64,000 bases of DNA from Mesorhizobium sp. M00.F.Ca.ET.216.01.1.1 (GTDB lineage Bacteria > Pseudomonadota > Alphaproteobacteria > Rhizobiales > Rhizobiaceae), in assembly GCF_004010325.2 (NCBI RefSeq), contig NZ_SADR02000010.1:156825-220824 (forward strand). The letters are read 5' to 3'. The notes below the pieces were generated by a model. That model saw nothing but the letters and a program-made list of their open reading frames with translations, was not told the origin of the DNA and searched no databases. The position numbers and the translations under genes are program-made. Position 1 is the stretch's first letter, and every line of letters starts with the position of its first letter. Positions 1 through 8,923 of the stretch are shown piece by piece.

Positions 1-77
1 TAGGCCCGCGACAGCGTCTTGAAATCCCAGTCGGACCCCGAAAAGAGCAAACCGGATTTGCTCGCTTGATTGGCCAT
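1..77 (-). CDS. SpoVR family protein, N-terminal 25 codons only
   Basis: Only the first 25 codons lie in the window, reading MANQASKSGLLFSGSDW and on off the left edge. That opening fits the SpoVR/YcgB family. The ATG is 10 bp after the yeaH stop, and the order prkA-yeaH-spoVR is the usual one for this conserved trio. The trio is linked to starvation and stress responses in other bacteria, but the biochemical role of SpoVR is unclear. Assignment rests mainly on neighbours and the short N-terminus. Confidence 0.75.
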   Translation of the reverse strand, partial: MANQASKSGLLFSGSDWDFKTLSRA

Positions 78-87
78 CAGCACCCTC

Positions 88-1398
88 TCAAGCACTCTTC
101 TGCAAGGCCGGTTGCCTGGCAAAAAGCTGGCGAAAGACCGGATAGATGTCGGCCGCGTTGGCGATGCGGCTCATCTGGAAGTTCGGCCATTTCTGGTTGA
201 CCACGCTGTAGGCTCGCCACAGCGATGTCCCGTTGTCGGTGGTGCCGAATATGTGGCTCTCGCGTTCATCAATGATCTCAACATAAGCGAAATATTGGCA
301 GAGCCGCATGATCTGGCCGTCGAGGAGGGCTATGCAGCGCTCGGAATCGGTGGCGAAATTGTCGCCGTCCGACGCCTGGGCGGCATAGATGTTCCACTCG
401 TTGCTGGGATAACGCTCCTCGATGATGCGGTGCATCTCCTCGAGCGCCGTGGAAACGACCGTGCCGCCGCTTTGCGTATGGTAGAAGAAAGTTTCCTCAT
501 CCACCTCGTGCGCCTCGTGCGTATGGCGGATGAAAACGATTTCGGTGCGGTCGTAGCGCCGTTTCAGGAACAGGTGCAGCAGCACGAAGAAGCGCTTGGC
601 CAGATCCTTCTCTCGTTCGCCCATCGAACCGGACACGTCCATGAGGCAGAACATGACCGCATTGGCATTCGGTACGGGTCGGTGGTCGAAGCGGTTGAAG
701 CGGATGTCGACCGGGTCGACAAAGGCGATCCGCCTGCGGCGGCGCTCCAACCACTCAAGCTCTTCCTGCAACGCCGTGATGCGCTGGCGTGCGGCCGCAC
801 TCGGCGGCTCTGCCTCCAGCGTTGCGAGTTCTTTCGAAATCGCATCAAGCTCTTCCTGCTTGGGACGCCTGAGCGCTATGCGGCGGCCATGACTGTTTCG
901 CATCGTGCGTCCGACATTGATGTTGGTTGGCGAGCCGGTCGCAGCGAAGCCGGCGCGGCGCGGCTTGAAGGCGACTATCTCCTTGAGATTGAGCTTGACC
1001 ATGTCGGGAAGCTCGAGGTCCTCGAAAAAAAGATCGAGCACCTCCTCGCGCGAAAGCACGAAGCGAAAATCGTCCTCCGATATCGTCGTCCCTGGAGACG
1101 ACCCTGCGCCGCCGCCCTGTCCGGGCCTGGGGATTCGGTCTCCCGGAGCGAAATGCCTATTTCCCGGCAGGACGTGCTGACGCCTGCCGCTGTCCCTCGC
1201 ATCGTTGAAGCGCGGCTCGTCTGTGCCCCTCGCCGGCATCGACACGATATGCTCGCTATCCACGTCGGCGATCCTGCCGGTGCGGATCTGATCCCGGATG
1301 CTTCGCTTCAGCTCCTCGCGCGCACGCCGAAGGAAGCGCTGGCGATTGCCGAGGCTCTTGTCCTTCGGGTTCAGTCGGCGATCGATAAAGATCGGCAT
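88..1398 (-). CDS. yeaH: YeaH/YhbH family protein (DUF444), von Willebrand A-like
   Basis: This 436-residue protein matches the YeaH/YhbH (DUF444) family at full length. It opens MPIFIDRRLNPKDKSLGNRQ, has a basic, Gly-rich stretch around residues 60-105, and carries a MIDAS-like DVSGSMGE motif near residues 254-261, typical of a metal-binding vWA fold. It sits between prkA and spoVR on the same strand with gaps of 10 and 19 bp, so the three are almost certainly co-transcribed. Family members act with the PrkA kinase in stress or starvation responses; the molecular function is not known. The large ORF on the opposite strand is a shadow. Confidence 0.9.
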   Translation of the reverse strand: MPIFIDRRLNPKDKSLGNRQRFLRRAREELKRSIRDQIRTGRIADVDSEHIVSMPARGTDEPRFNDARDSGRRQHVLPGNRHFAPGDRIPRPGQGGGAGSSPGTTISEDDFRFVLSREEVLDLFFEDLELPDMVKLNLKEIVAFKPRRAGFAATGSPTNINVGRTMRNSHGRRIALRRPKQEELDAISKELATLEAEPPSAAARQRITALQEELEWLERRRRRIAFVDPVDIRFNRFDHRPVPNANAVMFCLMDVSGSMGEREKDLAKRFFVLLHLFLKRRYDRTEIVFIRHTHEAHEVDEETFFYHTQSGGTVVSTALEEMHRIIEERYPSNEWNIYAAQASDGDNFATDSERCIALLDGQIMRLCQYFAYVEIIDERESHIFGTTDNGTSLWRAYSVVNQKWPNFQMSRIANAADIYPVFRQLFARQPALQKSA

Positions 1399-1417
1399 GG
1401 AAACATCCTGGCTGGCC

Positions 1418-3367
1418 TCAGCCCGCCTTGTTCACACGCATGTACCAGTCCACCAACCGGCGGACCTGACGTTCGGTGTAGCCGCGTTCGACCATCCGCT
1501 GCACGAATTCGTTATGCCGTTTCTCCGTTACACTGTCCTGCTTGGAGCCGAAGCTGATCACTGGGAGCAGGTCCTCGACCTGTCCGAACATCCGCTTCTC
1601 GATGACTTCACGCAACTTTTCATAGCTTGTCCATGACGGGTTGCGGCCATGGTTTCTCGCCCGGGCGCGCAGCGTGAATTTCACGACCTCGTTGCGGAAG
1701 TCCTTGGGATTGGCGATGCCTGCCGGCTTTTCGACCTGCGACAGTTCGTTGTCCAACACCTCGCGGTTGAGGATCTGGCCCGTATCGGGGTCCTTGTAGT
1801 CCTGGTCCTCGATCCAGGCATCGGCGTAGGCGATGTAACGGTCGAACAGGTTCTGGCCATATTCGCTATAGGATTCCAGATAGGCCTTCTGGATTTCATG
1901 GCCGATGAATTCGGCATAGCGCGTGGCGAGCTCCGACTTTATGAAGTCGAGATAGGCCGCCTCCGCTTCCTTCGGGAACTGCTCGCGCTTGATCGCCTGC
2001 TCCAGGATGTACATCAGATGCACGGGATCGGCGGCCACCTCCTTGGTGTCGTAGTTGAACGTCTGCGACAGGATCTTGAAGGCGAAGCGCGTGCTGACGC
2101 CGGTCATGCCTTCATCGACCCCGGCGGCATCGCGATACTCCTGAACCGACTTCGCCTTAGGATCTATCTCCTTGAGGTTCTCGCCGTCATAGACGCGCAA
2201 CTTGGTATAGAGCGGCGAATTGTCGTGCTCGGCAAGTCGGGTCGAGACGGTGAACCGGCTGAGAATGTCCAGCACTTCCGGAGCACAGGGGCTGGCGGCC
2301 AATTCGCTTTCGCGCAGCAGTTTTTCGTAGATCTGCTTCTCTTCGGTGACCTGCAGGCAATATGGCACCTTGACCACAAGGATACGATCGAGAAAAGCTT
2401 CGTTGTTCTTGTTGTTCTTGAACTGCAGCCATTCCGATTCGTTGGAGTGGGCCACGACGATGCCCTGGTAAGGGAAGCTCCCGAAATTTTCGGTGCCGTT
2501 ATAGCTACCTTCCTGGGTCGCGGTCAGCAGCGGATGCAGCACCTTGATCGGCGCCTTGAACATCTCGACGAACTCGAGCAACCCTTGCGTCGTCCGGTTT
2601 AGTCCGCCGCTATAGGAATAAGCGTCCGGATCGGACTGGCTGAAATTCTCCAGCTGCCTTATGTCGACCTTGCCGACCAGGGCCGAAACGTCCTGGTTGT
2701 TTTCATCACCCGGCTCGGTCTTGGCGATGCAAATCTGGCGCAGCCGCGAGGGCATCAGCCTGACGACGCTGAACTTGGAGATGTCGCCGGACAATTCGTC
2801 GAGCCGCTTGGCCGCCCAGGGCGAGATCAGGCCATTCAACCGGCGCCGTGCGATCCCGTATTTATCCTCCAGGAGGTCGCCCATACGATCGGGATGGAAG
2901 AGCCCGAGCGGCGATTCAAAAACCGGGCTGATCTCGCTGCCGACCTTCAGCGTGTAGATCGGGCGCTGCTCCATAAGGTTCTTCAACCGCTCCGCCAGGG
3001 AGGACTTGCCGCCACCAACCGGGCCGAGGAGATAGAGTATCTGCTTGCGCTCTTCGAGCCCTTGCGAGGCATAGCGGAAATAACCGGCGATGCGCTCGAT
3101 CGTATCCTCCATACCGTAGAAATCGGCGAAAGAGGAATACACCTTGACGGTCCGGTTGGAGAAAATGCGGCCCAGCCGCTCGTCCTTGCTGGTGTCGACC
3201 AGAGTGGGCTCGCCAATCGCCTCGACCATCCGTTCGGGCGCCGAGGCATACATCGACTTGTCCTCGCGACAGGCAAGGAGATATTGCTGGAGGCTCATCT
3301 CCTCCTGAGCCGCACTGGTGTAAATCTCCGAAAACAGATCGAAGACGTCGGACTGGTTCTCTCGCAT
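1418..3367 (-). CDS. prkA: PrkA family serine protein kinase
   Basis: A 649-residue AAA+-type serine protein kinase of the PrkA family. A Walker A motif, GPVGGGKSSL, is at about residues 115-124, followed by the AAA-PrkA core and the C-terminal PrkA domain. I chose the ATG at 3367 (MRENQSDVFDLFSEIY) over the upstream in-frame one at 3421 because it gives the usual family length and removes an Arg/Pro-rich leader. It is the first gene of the prkA-yeaH-spoVR unit. Family members phosphorylate proteins under stress and starvation; the targets here cannot be read from sequence. Confidence 0.93.
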   Translation of the reverse strand: MRENQSDVFDLFSEIYTSAAQEEMSLQQYLLACREDKSMYASAPERMVEAIGEPTLVDTSKDERLGRIFSNRTVKVYSSFADFYGMEDTIERIAGYFRYASQGLEERKQILYLLGPVGGGKSSLAERLKNLMEQRPIYTLKVGSEISPVFESPLGLFHPDRMGDLLEDKYGIARRRLNGLISPWAAKRLDELSGDISKFSVVRLMPSRLRQICIAKTEPGDENNQDVSALVGKVDIRQLENFSQSDPDAYSYSGGLNRTTQGLLEFVEMFKAPIKVLHPLLTATQEGSYNGTENFGSFPYQGIVVAHSNESEWLQFKNNKNNEAFLDRILVVKVPYCLQVTEEKQIYEKLLRESELAASPCAPEVLDILSRFTVSTRLAEHDNSPLYTKLRVYDGENLKEIDPKAKSVQEYRDAAGVDEGMTGVSTRFAFKILSQTFNYDTKEVAADPVHLMYILEQAIKREQFPKEAEAAYLDFIKSELATRYAEFIGHEIQKAYLESYSEYGQNLFDRYIAYADAWIEDQDYKDPDTGQILNREVLDNELSQVEKPAGIANPKDFRNEVVKFTLRARARNHGRNPSWTSYEKLREVIEKRMFGQVEDLLPVISFGSKQDSVTEKRHNEFVQRMVERGYTERQVRRLVDWYMRVNKAG

Positions 3368-4005
3368 GGTGTTCTCGCCCCGAGGCCGGTCTGGGTGGTT
3401 GCGGCCTCTTTGCGTATTCAACTGTCGGAAAGCGTTGTTGTTCCCTTCACATAGCAGAGAGCTGCCTAAGCCTCTTTGCCCGCGTCGGTTTCGATCCTCT
3501 GCCTCGAACCGCCGCGATGCGACCTACTGCCCACATGGGGCGGCCTTCAAGCTTAAAAGGCAGCTATTGGACGGCAAACGCTTTTGCGGATGTGAACGTA
3601 TAGCATCTTTGCGCCTTGGCTTGAAGCCAGAACCGCGTCACATCAGTTGAAAACATGAGCGGGTTACTCGGGAAGCGACAGCCAAGCGCTCTTTTGTCGC
3701 AATTCTGCATAGCCGAGGTTGCGGCGGTGCTGGCGGTGTTGGCATCATTGCCCGCCGTATTGCACCGATTACTCATGCCGTCTGAGCCAAGCATGCAGAC
3801 ATCGTCGTCATGCTGCTGCGGACGACAGTGCATATACCACGATCCTGACGCGCCGGCAGCCTGCCGCCGTGCTCGCTTCCGTCAAGGGCAAGGCTTCGCC
3901 GGCCGGATTTGCTTGCCGCAAATTGCGCCGCGATGAGCGTAGGCAGCCATTGGCAAGCGTCCGGCCGCCCTTGACCTTCGCTGCGCGCGGCGGCCACCTT
4001 ACGGG

Positions 4006-4054
4006 CGATCGGTCGAAGGGCTTGACCGGCGCCCGATCGATCAAAGGGCTTGAC
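4006..4054. repeat. Two 21-bp direct repeats upstream of gntR
   Basis: The 21-mers at 4006-4026 and 4034-4054 agree at 19 of 21 positions (shared core AAGGGCTTGAC) and are spaced 28 bp start to start. They lie about 115-160 bp before the GntR start codon. They could be tandem regulator sites or a local duplication; nothing decides between these. Confidence 0.5.
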
Positions 4055-4147
4055 GCAGCAAGACAGCTGAAGCGCAGTCGGAGCATCCGATCAGCCTCGT
4101 TCATTTGACAAGGCCATCGCGTCCAGATATCGAACAGGATTATACAG

Positions 4148-4158
4148 GTTCACTGAAC
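4148..4158. promoter_or_regulatory. Candidate GntR operator palindrome
   Basis: GTTCACTGAAC is a perfect 11-bp palindrome ending 10 bp before the ATG at 4169, and the flanks repeat GAACAGG. Its place over the start region of a HutC-type GntR gene fits autoregulation. This is inference; the half-site was not compared with known operators. Confidence 0.3.
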
Positions 4159-4168
4159 AGGTACCCAT

Positions 4169-4894
4169 ATGAAGCGGCGCTCGGTTCAACTCTCTCCCGG
4201 CACGGGCAAACCCGAGCAGATCGCCACCGTTCTCGAACATGAAATCCGCTCCGGCGTACTCGGTTTCGGCGACCGCCTGCAAAGCGAGAGCGAGCTCGTC
4301 CAGCGCTTTTCCGTCAGCCGCAATACGGTCCGCAAGGGCCTCGAGGAGCTGTCCAGCCGCGGGCTTATCACCACCAAGGTCGGCATCGGTTCTTTCGTCA
4401 CCTTCGACGGCAAGCCGGTTGATGACTCCATCGGCTGGTCGCGGGCGCTCGCCAACGCCGGCGCCAATGCCGAGACGCGGACGCTGCGACTGGAGGTGAT
4501 CGAGGACGCCGATCTTGCCGCGCTGCTAGGCATAGAGAGCTCGTTTTTCATCGCTGTCGACCGGGTGCGCACCAATGCCAGCGACGGCCACGCTATCTCC
4601 ATCGAGCGCAGCCGCCTGCCGCTGTCACCCGAACTGGAGGACGTGCCGTTGCGCGGGCTACGTGAAGGCTCGCTGCACCAGACGCTGCGCGGCGCCGGCC
4701 TCATTCCCGACCATGGCGAGGAATGGGTCGGCATCGAGATGCTCAACGCCGAGGACGCAGCCATCCTGGGCTGCCCGCAAGGCACACCCTTCCTGCGCGG
4801 ACGCCGGCTGACGCGTGCTGCCGATGACCGGCCGATCGAATATGTGACCAGTCTGCTCAACCCGGCGCATTTCGCGCTGCATATGAGGTTCTGA
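4169..4894 (+). CDS. GntR family transcriptional regulator (HutC type, UTRA domain)
   Basis: A 241-residue GntR regulator. The N-terminal winged helix spans about residues 12-75, with the GntR signature RFSVSRNTVRKGLEELSSRG. The C-terminal part, from about residue 90, is a UTRA effector domain of the HutC type (IAVDRVRTN, AISIERSRLPL, LRGRRLTRAADDRPIEY). It is 3 bp upstream of the fused glycohydrolase-kinase gene and on the same strand as the ABC transporter that follows. It is therefore the likely local regulator of this catabolic operon, responding to the imported compound or a phosphorylated product. The effector is unknown. Confidence 0.9.
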   Translation: MKRRSVQLSPGTGKPEQIATVLEHEIRSGVLGFGDRLQSESELVQRFSVSRNTVRKGLEELSSRGLITTKVGIGSFVTFDGKPVDDSIGWSRALANAGANAETRTLRLEVIEDADLAALLGIESSFFIAVDRVRTNASDGHAISIERSRLPLSPELEDVPLRGLREGSLHQTLRGAGLIPDHGEEWVGIEMLNAEDAAILGCPQGTPFLRGRRLTRAADDRPIEYVTSLLNPAHFALHMRF

Positions 4895-4897
4895 GCG

Positions 4898-6928
4898 ATG
4901 CCGGACCACACCAAGGACACGCTCGATCGCGCCATGGGAGCACTTGTCGGCGGGGCGCTGGGAGATGCGCTGGGCATGCCGACGCAGCTTTTGTCGCCGG
5001 CCCGGATCGCCGAACTCTACGGCCATGTCGAGGGCTTCATTGCTCCTTTCGCCGACCATCCGGTGTCGAAGGGGCTCCCCGCCGGAGCGATCACCGACGA
5101 CACCGAACAGGCGCTACTGCTTGGCCGTATCCTGGTCGAATCCGGCAACCGCTTCGACCATACGCGATGGGTCAATGCGCTGCTCGACTGGGAGCGCGAG
5201 GTCAAGGCGCGCGGTAGCTACGATCTGCTGGGGCCATCGACCAAGCGCGCCATAGATGCCATCAACAATGGCGTGCCGGCGGAAGAGGCCGGGCGCAACG
5301 GCGACACCAATGGTGCGGCCATGCGCATCGCGCCTGTCGGCATTATGATGCCGCTGGAGCCGCTCGACGCGCTGGTTGCCAAGGTGGCTGAAACCTGCCG
5401 GGCGACGCACAACACCTCGATCGCCATTGCGTCCGCAGCCGCCGTTGCGGCCGCCGTCAGCTGTGGCGTTACCGGCGGTGACTGGCGCACCGCTTCCGAC
5501 AGCGCCATCGCGGCCGCGAAGCGAGGGGCGACGCTCGGCCACTGGGTGACCGGCGGTGACATCGCCGCGCGCATCGCCTGGGCGCAGGATATTGTGCGTG
5601 GCAAGGCCACGAAGGAAGCGATCGGGCTGATCACCGATCTGGTCGGCACTGGCGTCGCCAGCCAAGAATCCGTTCCGGCCGCCTTTGCGGTGCTGGAAGT
5701 CGCTGGTGGCGATCCATGGCAAGCGGCGGTCATCAGCGCCAATCTCGGCGGCGACACCGACACGATTGGCGCCATCGCGGCCGGCATGGCCGGCGCCTGC
5801 ACCGGCTTTTTGCGATTGCCTCAGGACCGCATTGCGGACCTCAAGGGCATCCACATAGCGGAAGTTAGGGCGCTCGCCGCCGACCTTGTTGCGGCGCGAA
5901 TGTCCAAGGGTTGTGCGGACAAGACCAGTACCGGCAAGGACGCTGCGGCATGCGGGCGTCTTGTCCACGTCGGCAGCGCGGTGGTCGACTATGTCTACCG
6001 CATCGACGCCTTGCCGGCGCCTGGCACCGAGAAGACCGCTTCGAGTTATGCGCATTTTGCCGGCGGCGGCTTCAACATGATGGTCGCGGCCACCCGCACC
6101 GGCATGACCGTGGTGTTTGGCGGGCAGCTTGGCAGCGGACCCAATGGCGACTTCCTGCGCGCCGCCTTCGCCACTGAGGGCATCGAGACGCTGACGCCGC
6201 CATCGCCTGTCATGGACAGCGGCAACTGCGTCGCCATGATCAGCAGCAATGCCGAGCGCACCTTCGTCTCGTGGCCTGGCGCCGAAAGCCTGCTCAGCCT
6301 CGACATGATGGCGCCCGTTGTGGTCGCGCCGGGGGATTGGGTGTTCGCTTCCGGCTACACGCTGAGCTATCCCAAGAGCCGCGACGCGCTCACCGACTGG
6401 ATCAAGGCGCTCCCGGCCGAGACACCGTTGGTCTTCGACCCGACACCTGTCATCATAGACATTCCGCGCCCTGTCCTGTCGCGGGTGCTCGCCCGCACCA
6501 CCTGGTTGAGCTGCAACACGGCAGAGGCCGCCGAGATCGCCGGTCCGGGCGAAGTTGCAGCGGTCGCGGCGCTGCTTCTGGAAGCCCATTGCCCGAAGGC
6601 TGATGGCGTCGTCATTCGCGCCGGCGCCATAGGCTGTCACGTGCGGCTGGCCGACGGCACCGCGCAAACCATTGCCGGTTTCAAGGTCGAAGCTATCGAC
6701 ACCAACGGCGCCGGCGACACCCATATCGGCGCCTTCGTCAGCGCGCTGGCGCGCGGCGTGCAGCCCTTCGAGGCAGCGCGCTATGCCAATGCGGCGGCGG
6801 CCCTATCGGTCACTCGCCACGGCGGCTCGTCGGCGCCAACCGATCAAGAAATCCAGATATTCCTGAACCATGACGCGGCCGCGCATGGCGGAACCAGAAG
6901 GCTCATGCCTACCAGCCTGAAAGTCTGA
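4898..6928 (+). CDS. Fused ADP-ribosylglycohydrolase / PfkB family carbohydrate kinase
   Basis: A 676-residue two-domain protein. Residues about 8-330 are an ADP-ribosylglycohydrolase (DraG/ARH-like) domain with its metal-binding signatures TDDTE (66-70) and GGDTDT (284-289). Residues about 354-665 are a PfkB/ribokinase domain with the substrate motif GGGFNMM (389-395) and the anion-hole/catalytic motif DTNGAGD (601-607). Both active sites look intact, and the linker at about 332-353 is short and polar. It lies between a GntR regulator and a PotD-type ABC importer. My inference is that an imported N- or O-ribosyl compound is cleaved by the first domain and the freed sugar (or the substrate) is phosphorylated by the second. 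The substrate is not identifiable. Confidence 0.88.
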   Translation: MPDHTKDTLDRAMGALVGGALGDALGMPTQLLSPARIAELYGHVEGFIAPFADHPVSKGLPAGAITDDTEQALLLGRILVESGNRFDHTRWVNALLDWEREVKARGSYDLLGPSTKRAIDAINNGVPAEEAGRNGDTNGAAMRIAPVGIMMPLEPLDALVAKVAETCRATHNTSIAIASAAAVAAAVSCGVTGGDWRTASDSAIAAAKRGATLGHWVTGGDIAARIAWAQDIVRGKATKEAIGLITDLVGTGVASQESVPAAFAVLEVAGGDPWQAAVISANLGGDTDTIGAIAAGMAGACTGFLRLPQDRIADLKGIHIAEVRALAADLVAARMSKGCADKTSTGKDAAACGRLVHVGSAVVDYVYRIDALPAPGTEKTASSYAHFAGGGFNMMVAATRTGMTVVFGGQLGSGPNGDFLRAAFATEGIETLTPPSPVMDSGNCVAMISSNAERTFVSWPGAESLLSLDMMAPVVVAPGDWVFASGYTLSYPKSRDALTDWIKALPAETPLVFDPTPVIIDIPRPVLSRVLARTTWLSCNTAEAAEIAGPGEVAAVAALLLEAHCPKADGVVIRAGAIGCHVRLADGTAQTIAGFKVEAIDTNGAGDTHIGAFVSALARGVQPFEAARYANAAAALSVTRHGGSSAPTDQEIQIFLNHDAAAHGGTRRLMPTSLKV

Positions 6929-6968
6929 CAAGCCCGGGAACCGGGCCAACAAAGAGAGGAACGAAACC

Positions 6969-8030
6969 ATGCGAATGCCTGCACTGACTGCTCTCTTGAC
7001 GGCGACCGCCGTCTTTACCTTCGCACTTGCGTTCGCCGCCGAGGCCGATGAGGTGCACGTGCTCAACTGGAAGGGCTACGGGGCGGATGAGCCCTGGGCC
7101 ATCGCGGTCTTTGAGAAGGCGACCGGCAACAAGGTCGTCAACGACTTCTTCAATTCCGAACAGGAAATGCTGACCAAGCTCAGGACCAACCCCGGCCTCT
7201 ACGACGTCGTCATGATCAACGCCGCCTTCAACGACCAGGCGATGGCGGAAAAGCTGATCCAGCCGATCGACGTCTCGAAGATTCCCAACTATGCCGACAT
7301 CAGCCCGGACAAGTCGGGGTCGCCGATGCTCGACCATGACGGCAAGGTCTATGGCGTGCCATGGGTGTGGGGTCTGACTGCGCTCGCCATCAACGAGAAA
7401 TCCTTCGACACGCCGCCGACCAGCATCACCGAAATGTGGAACGAGGCGCACAAGGGCCGCGTGGTCATTCGCGACGACGCTGTCGAAGCGATCCAGTTCG
7501 GGGCCATCGCCACCGGCCAGAACATCAACGACATCAAAGACATGGACGCAGTCAAGGCGAAGCTCACCTCGCTGATGCCGCAGATCAAGACGTTCTGGAG
7601 CTCGGAGAACGACTGGAACCAGATGGTCGCCTCCAACCAGATCGACATCGGCACCTACTGGAGCGGCTCGGCCGACCGTGCCAAGACGCATTTCAAGCTG
7701 CCGGTCTCGCTGGTCATTCCGCAGGAGGGTGCCGTAGCCTGGCTCGACGCCTTTTCCATTCCGGCCGGCTCCAAGAATGTCGCCGGCGCCCAAGCCTTCA
7801 TCAACTACATGATCGACCCAACCTTCTATGTCGAATGGGTCACCAAGGTCGGCGCGCCGGTGTCGGCCAACACCAAGGCGGTTGCGGCGCTTCCCGAAGA
7901 TGCCTTCAACCGCAAGGTGATGGGTGATCCGGCAGTCGCCAAGCGTATCCAGTTCCAGGCGCCGATCACCGATGCACAACGCGAGAAGTATTTGGCGCTG
8001 TGGCAGGAGCTGAAGGTCAACGTGAAGTAG
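6969..8030 (+). CDS. ABC transporter substrate-binding protein, PotD type
   Basis: A 353-residue periplasmic binding protein. The N-terminus MRMPALTALLTATAVFTFAL is a Sec signal peptide with likely cleavage after about residue 23-25 (AFAAEADE). The mature part has the spermidine/putrescine-binding (PotD/PotF) fold signatures: LNWKGYG, YDVVMINAAF, YGVPWVWGLTALAINE, IGTYWSGSADRA, and the late NYMIDPTFYVEWVTKVGAPV. It is 40 bp after the glycohydrolase-kinase gene and just before two permease genes and an ATPase gene. The family transports polyamines and other small solutes. Given the operon partner, the ligand may be a ribosylated or nucleoside-like compound. Confidence 0.88.
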   Translation: MRMPALTALLTATAVFTFALAFAAEADEVHVLNWKGYGADEPWAIAVFEKATGNKVVNDFFNSEQEMLTKLRTNPGLYDVVMINAAFNDQAMAEKLIQPIDVSKIPNYADISPDKSGSPMLDHDGKVYGVPWVWGLTALAINEKSFDTPPTSITEMWNEAHKGRVVIRDDAVEAIQFGAIATGQNINDIKDMDAVKAKLTSLMPQIKTFWSSENDWNQMVASNQIDIGTYWSGSADRAKTHFKLPVSLVIPQEGAVAWLDAFSIPAGSKNVAGAQAFINYMIDPTFYVEWVTKVGAPVSANTKAVAALPEDAFNRKVMGDPAVAKRIQFQAPITDAQREKYLALWQELKVNVK

Positions 8031-8053
8031 CGGCTTCGGGGAGGAGGAGCATC

Positions 8054-8923
8054 ATGGCAGGACAGGTTGCGATCGGTTCGCGAAGCGGACTGAGATCGGC
8101 GTTGCCCTTGCTCCTCCCCGCCTATCTGTGGCTGACGGTGGCAATCTTCCTGCCGCTGTCGGCCATGGTGTTCTTCTCCTTCATGACCGAGCTGCCGCTG
8201 TCGGGCAAGGCGTGGTCGTTCACGCTGGACAACTACACCGCCTTCCTTTCGCAAGGACTCTATCCCACGCTGCTATTGGCCTCGCTCAGGCTAGGGCTTG
8301 AGGTGACGCTGTGGTGCGTCGTCGTCGGCTATCCGGCGGCCTATGTGCTGGCCAAGGTGCTGAAGGGGCGCAGCCGCGAGGCGATCTTCCTGCTCGTCAT
8401 CCTGCCATTCTGGAGTAACGGGCTGGTGCGCATCTTCTCGTGGGCGATGGTGCTGCGCGAAGGCGGCATCCTCGACACGGCGCTCAACGCGGTGCTGCCG
8501 ATCAAGATCAACATCGACCTGATGTATTCCTACCCGGCGGTCATCATCGGGCTGGTGCATTCCTACGTGCCCTATATGGTGCTGACCTGCTATCTCACCC
8601 TGCAAGCCATCGATGGTTCCCTCATCGAGGCAGGGCGTTCGCTCGGCGCCTCGCGGCTGCAGGTGCTGAAACGCATAGTGATCCCGCTGTCCATGCCGGG
8701 GCTGGTCGCCGGCGCAGCGCTGATCTTCGTTCCCGTCGTCGGTTCGTTTATGGAACCGCGCATCCTCGGCGGCCGCACCGGAACCTTCTACGGCACGGTC
8801 ATCGAGGACCAGTTCGTCGCTGTGTTCAACTGGCCGCTGGGCGCTGCACTTTCCTTTATCCTGCTGGCTGTGGTGCTGGTCATCCTGGCAGTGGCATCGC
8901 CGATACTCAGGAGGGCCGCGTGA
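8054..8923 (+). CDS. ABC transporter permease, PotB type
   Basis: A 289-residue inner-membrane permease with about six membrane segments. The BPD_transp_1 EAA-like loop is visible as SLIEAGRSLGASRLQVLKRI at roughly residues 193-212. I chose the ATG at 8054, which has a strong GAGGAGG site at 8041-8047, over an upstream start inside the previous gene. It overlaps the next permease by 1 bp. With its partner it forms the channel of a PotABCD-like importer. Confidence 0.9.
   Translation: MAGQVAIGSRSGLRSALPLLLPAYLWLTVAIFLPLSAMVFFSFMTELPLSGKAWSFTLDNYTAFLSQGLYPTLLLASLRLGLEVTLWCVVVGYPAAYVLAKVLKGRSREAIFLLVILPFWSNGLVRIFSWAMVLREGGILDTALNAVLPIKINIDLMYSYPAVIIGLVHSYVPYMVLTCYLTLQAIDGSLIEAGRSLGASRLQVLKRIVIPLSMPGLVAGAALIFVPVVGSFMEPRILGGRTGTFYGTVIEDQFVAVFNWPLGAALSFILLAVVLVILAVASPILRRAA

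Larger units (their letters stand above)
3368..4168. other. 800-bp intergenic region between divergent prkA and gntR
   Basis: No convincing gene is seen. It must hold the promoters of the divergent prkA and GntR units. A 93-codon plus-strand ORF at 3655-3936 has an Ala/Cys-rich, low-complexity translation, no good ribosome site and no family resemblance, so it is not called. The right-hand third holds a 21-bp direct repeat and a small palindrome, listed separately. A TTGACA at 4105-4110 is a possible -35 box for the gntR unit, but the -10 at 17-bp spacing is weak. Confidence 0.6.

Noticed and set aside
3655..3936. 93-codon ORF in the prkA-gntR gap
   Set aside because: No ribosome site, low-complexity Cys/Ala/Arg translation and no family resemblance.
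5114..6724. 536-codon minus-strand ORF opposite the fused glycohydrolase-kinase
   Set aside because: Shadow of a strongly supported plus-strand gene; no domain or start signal.
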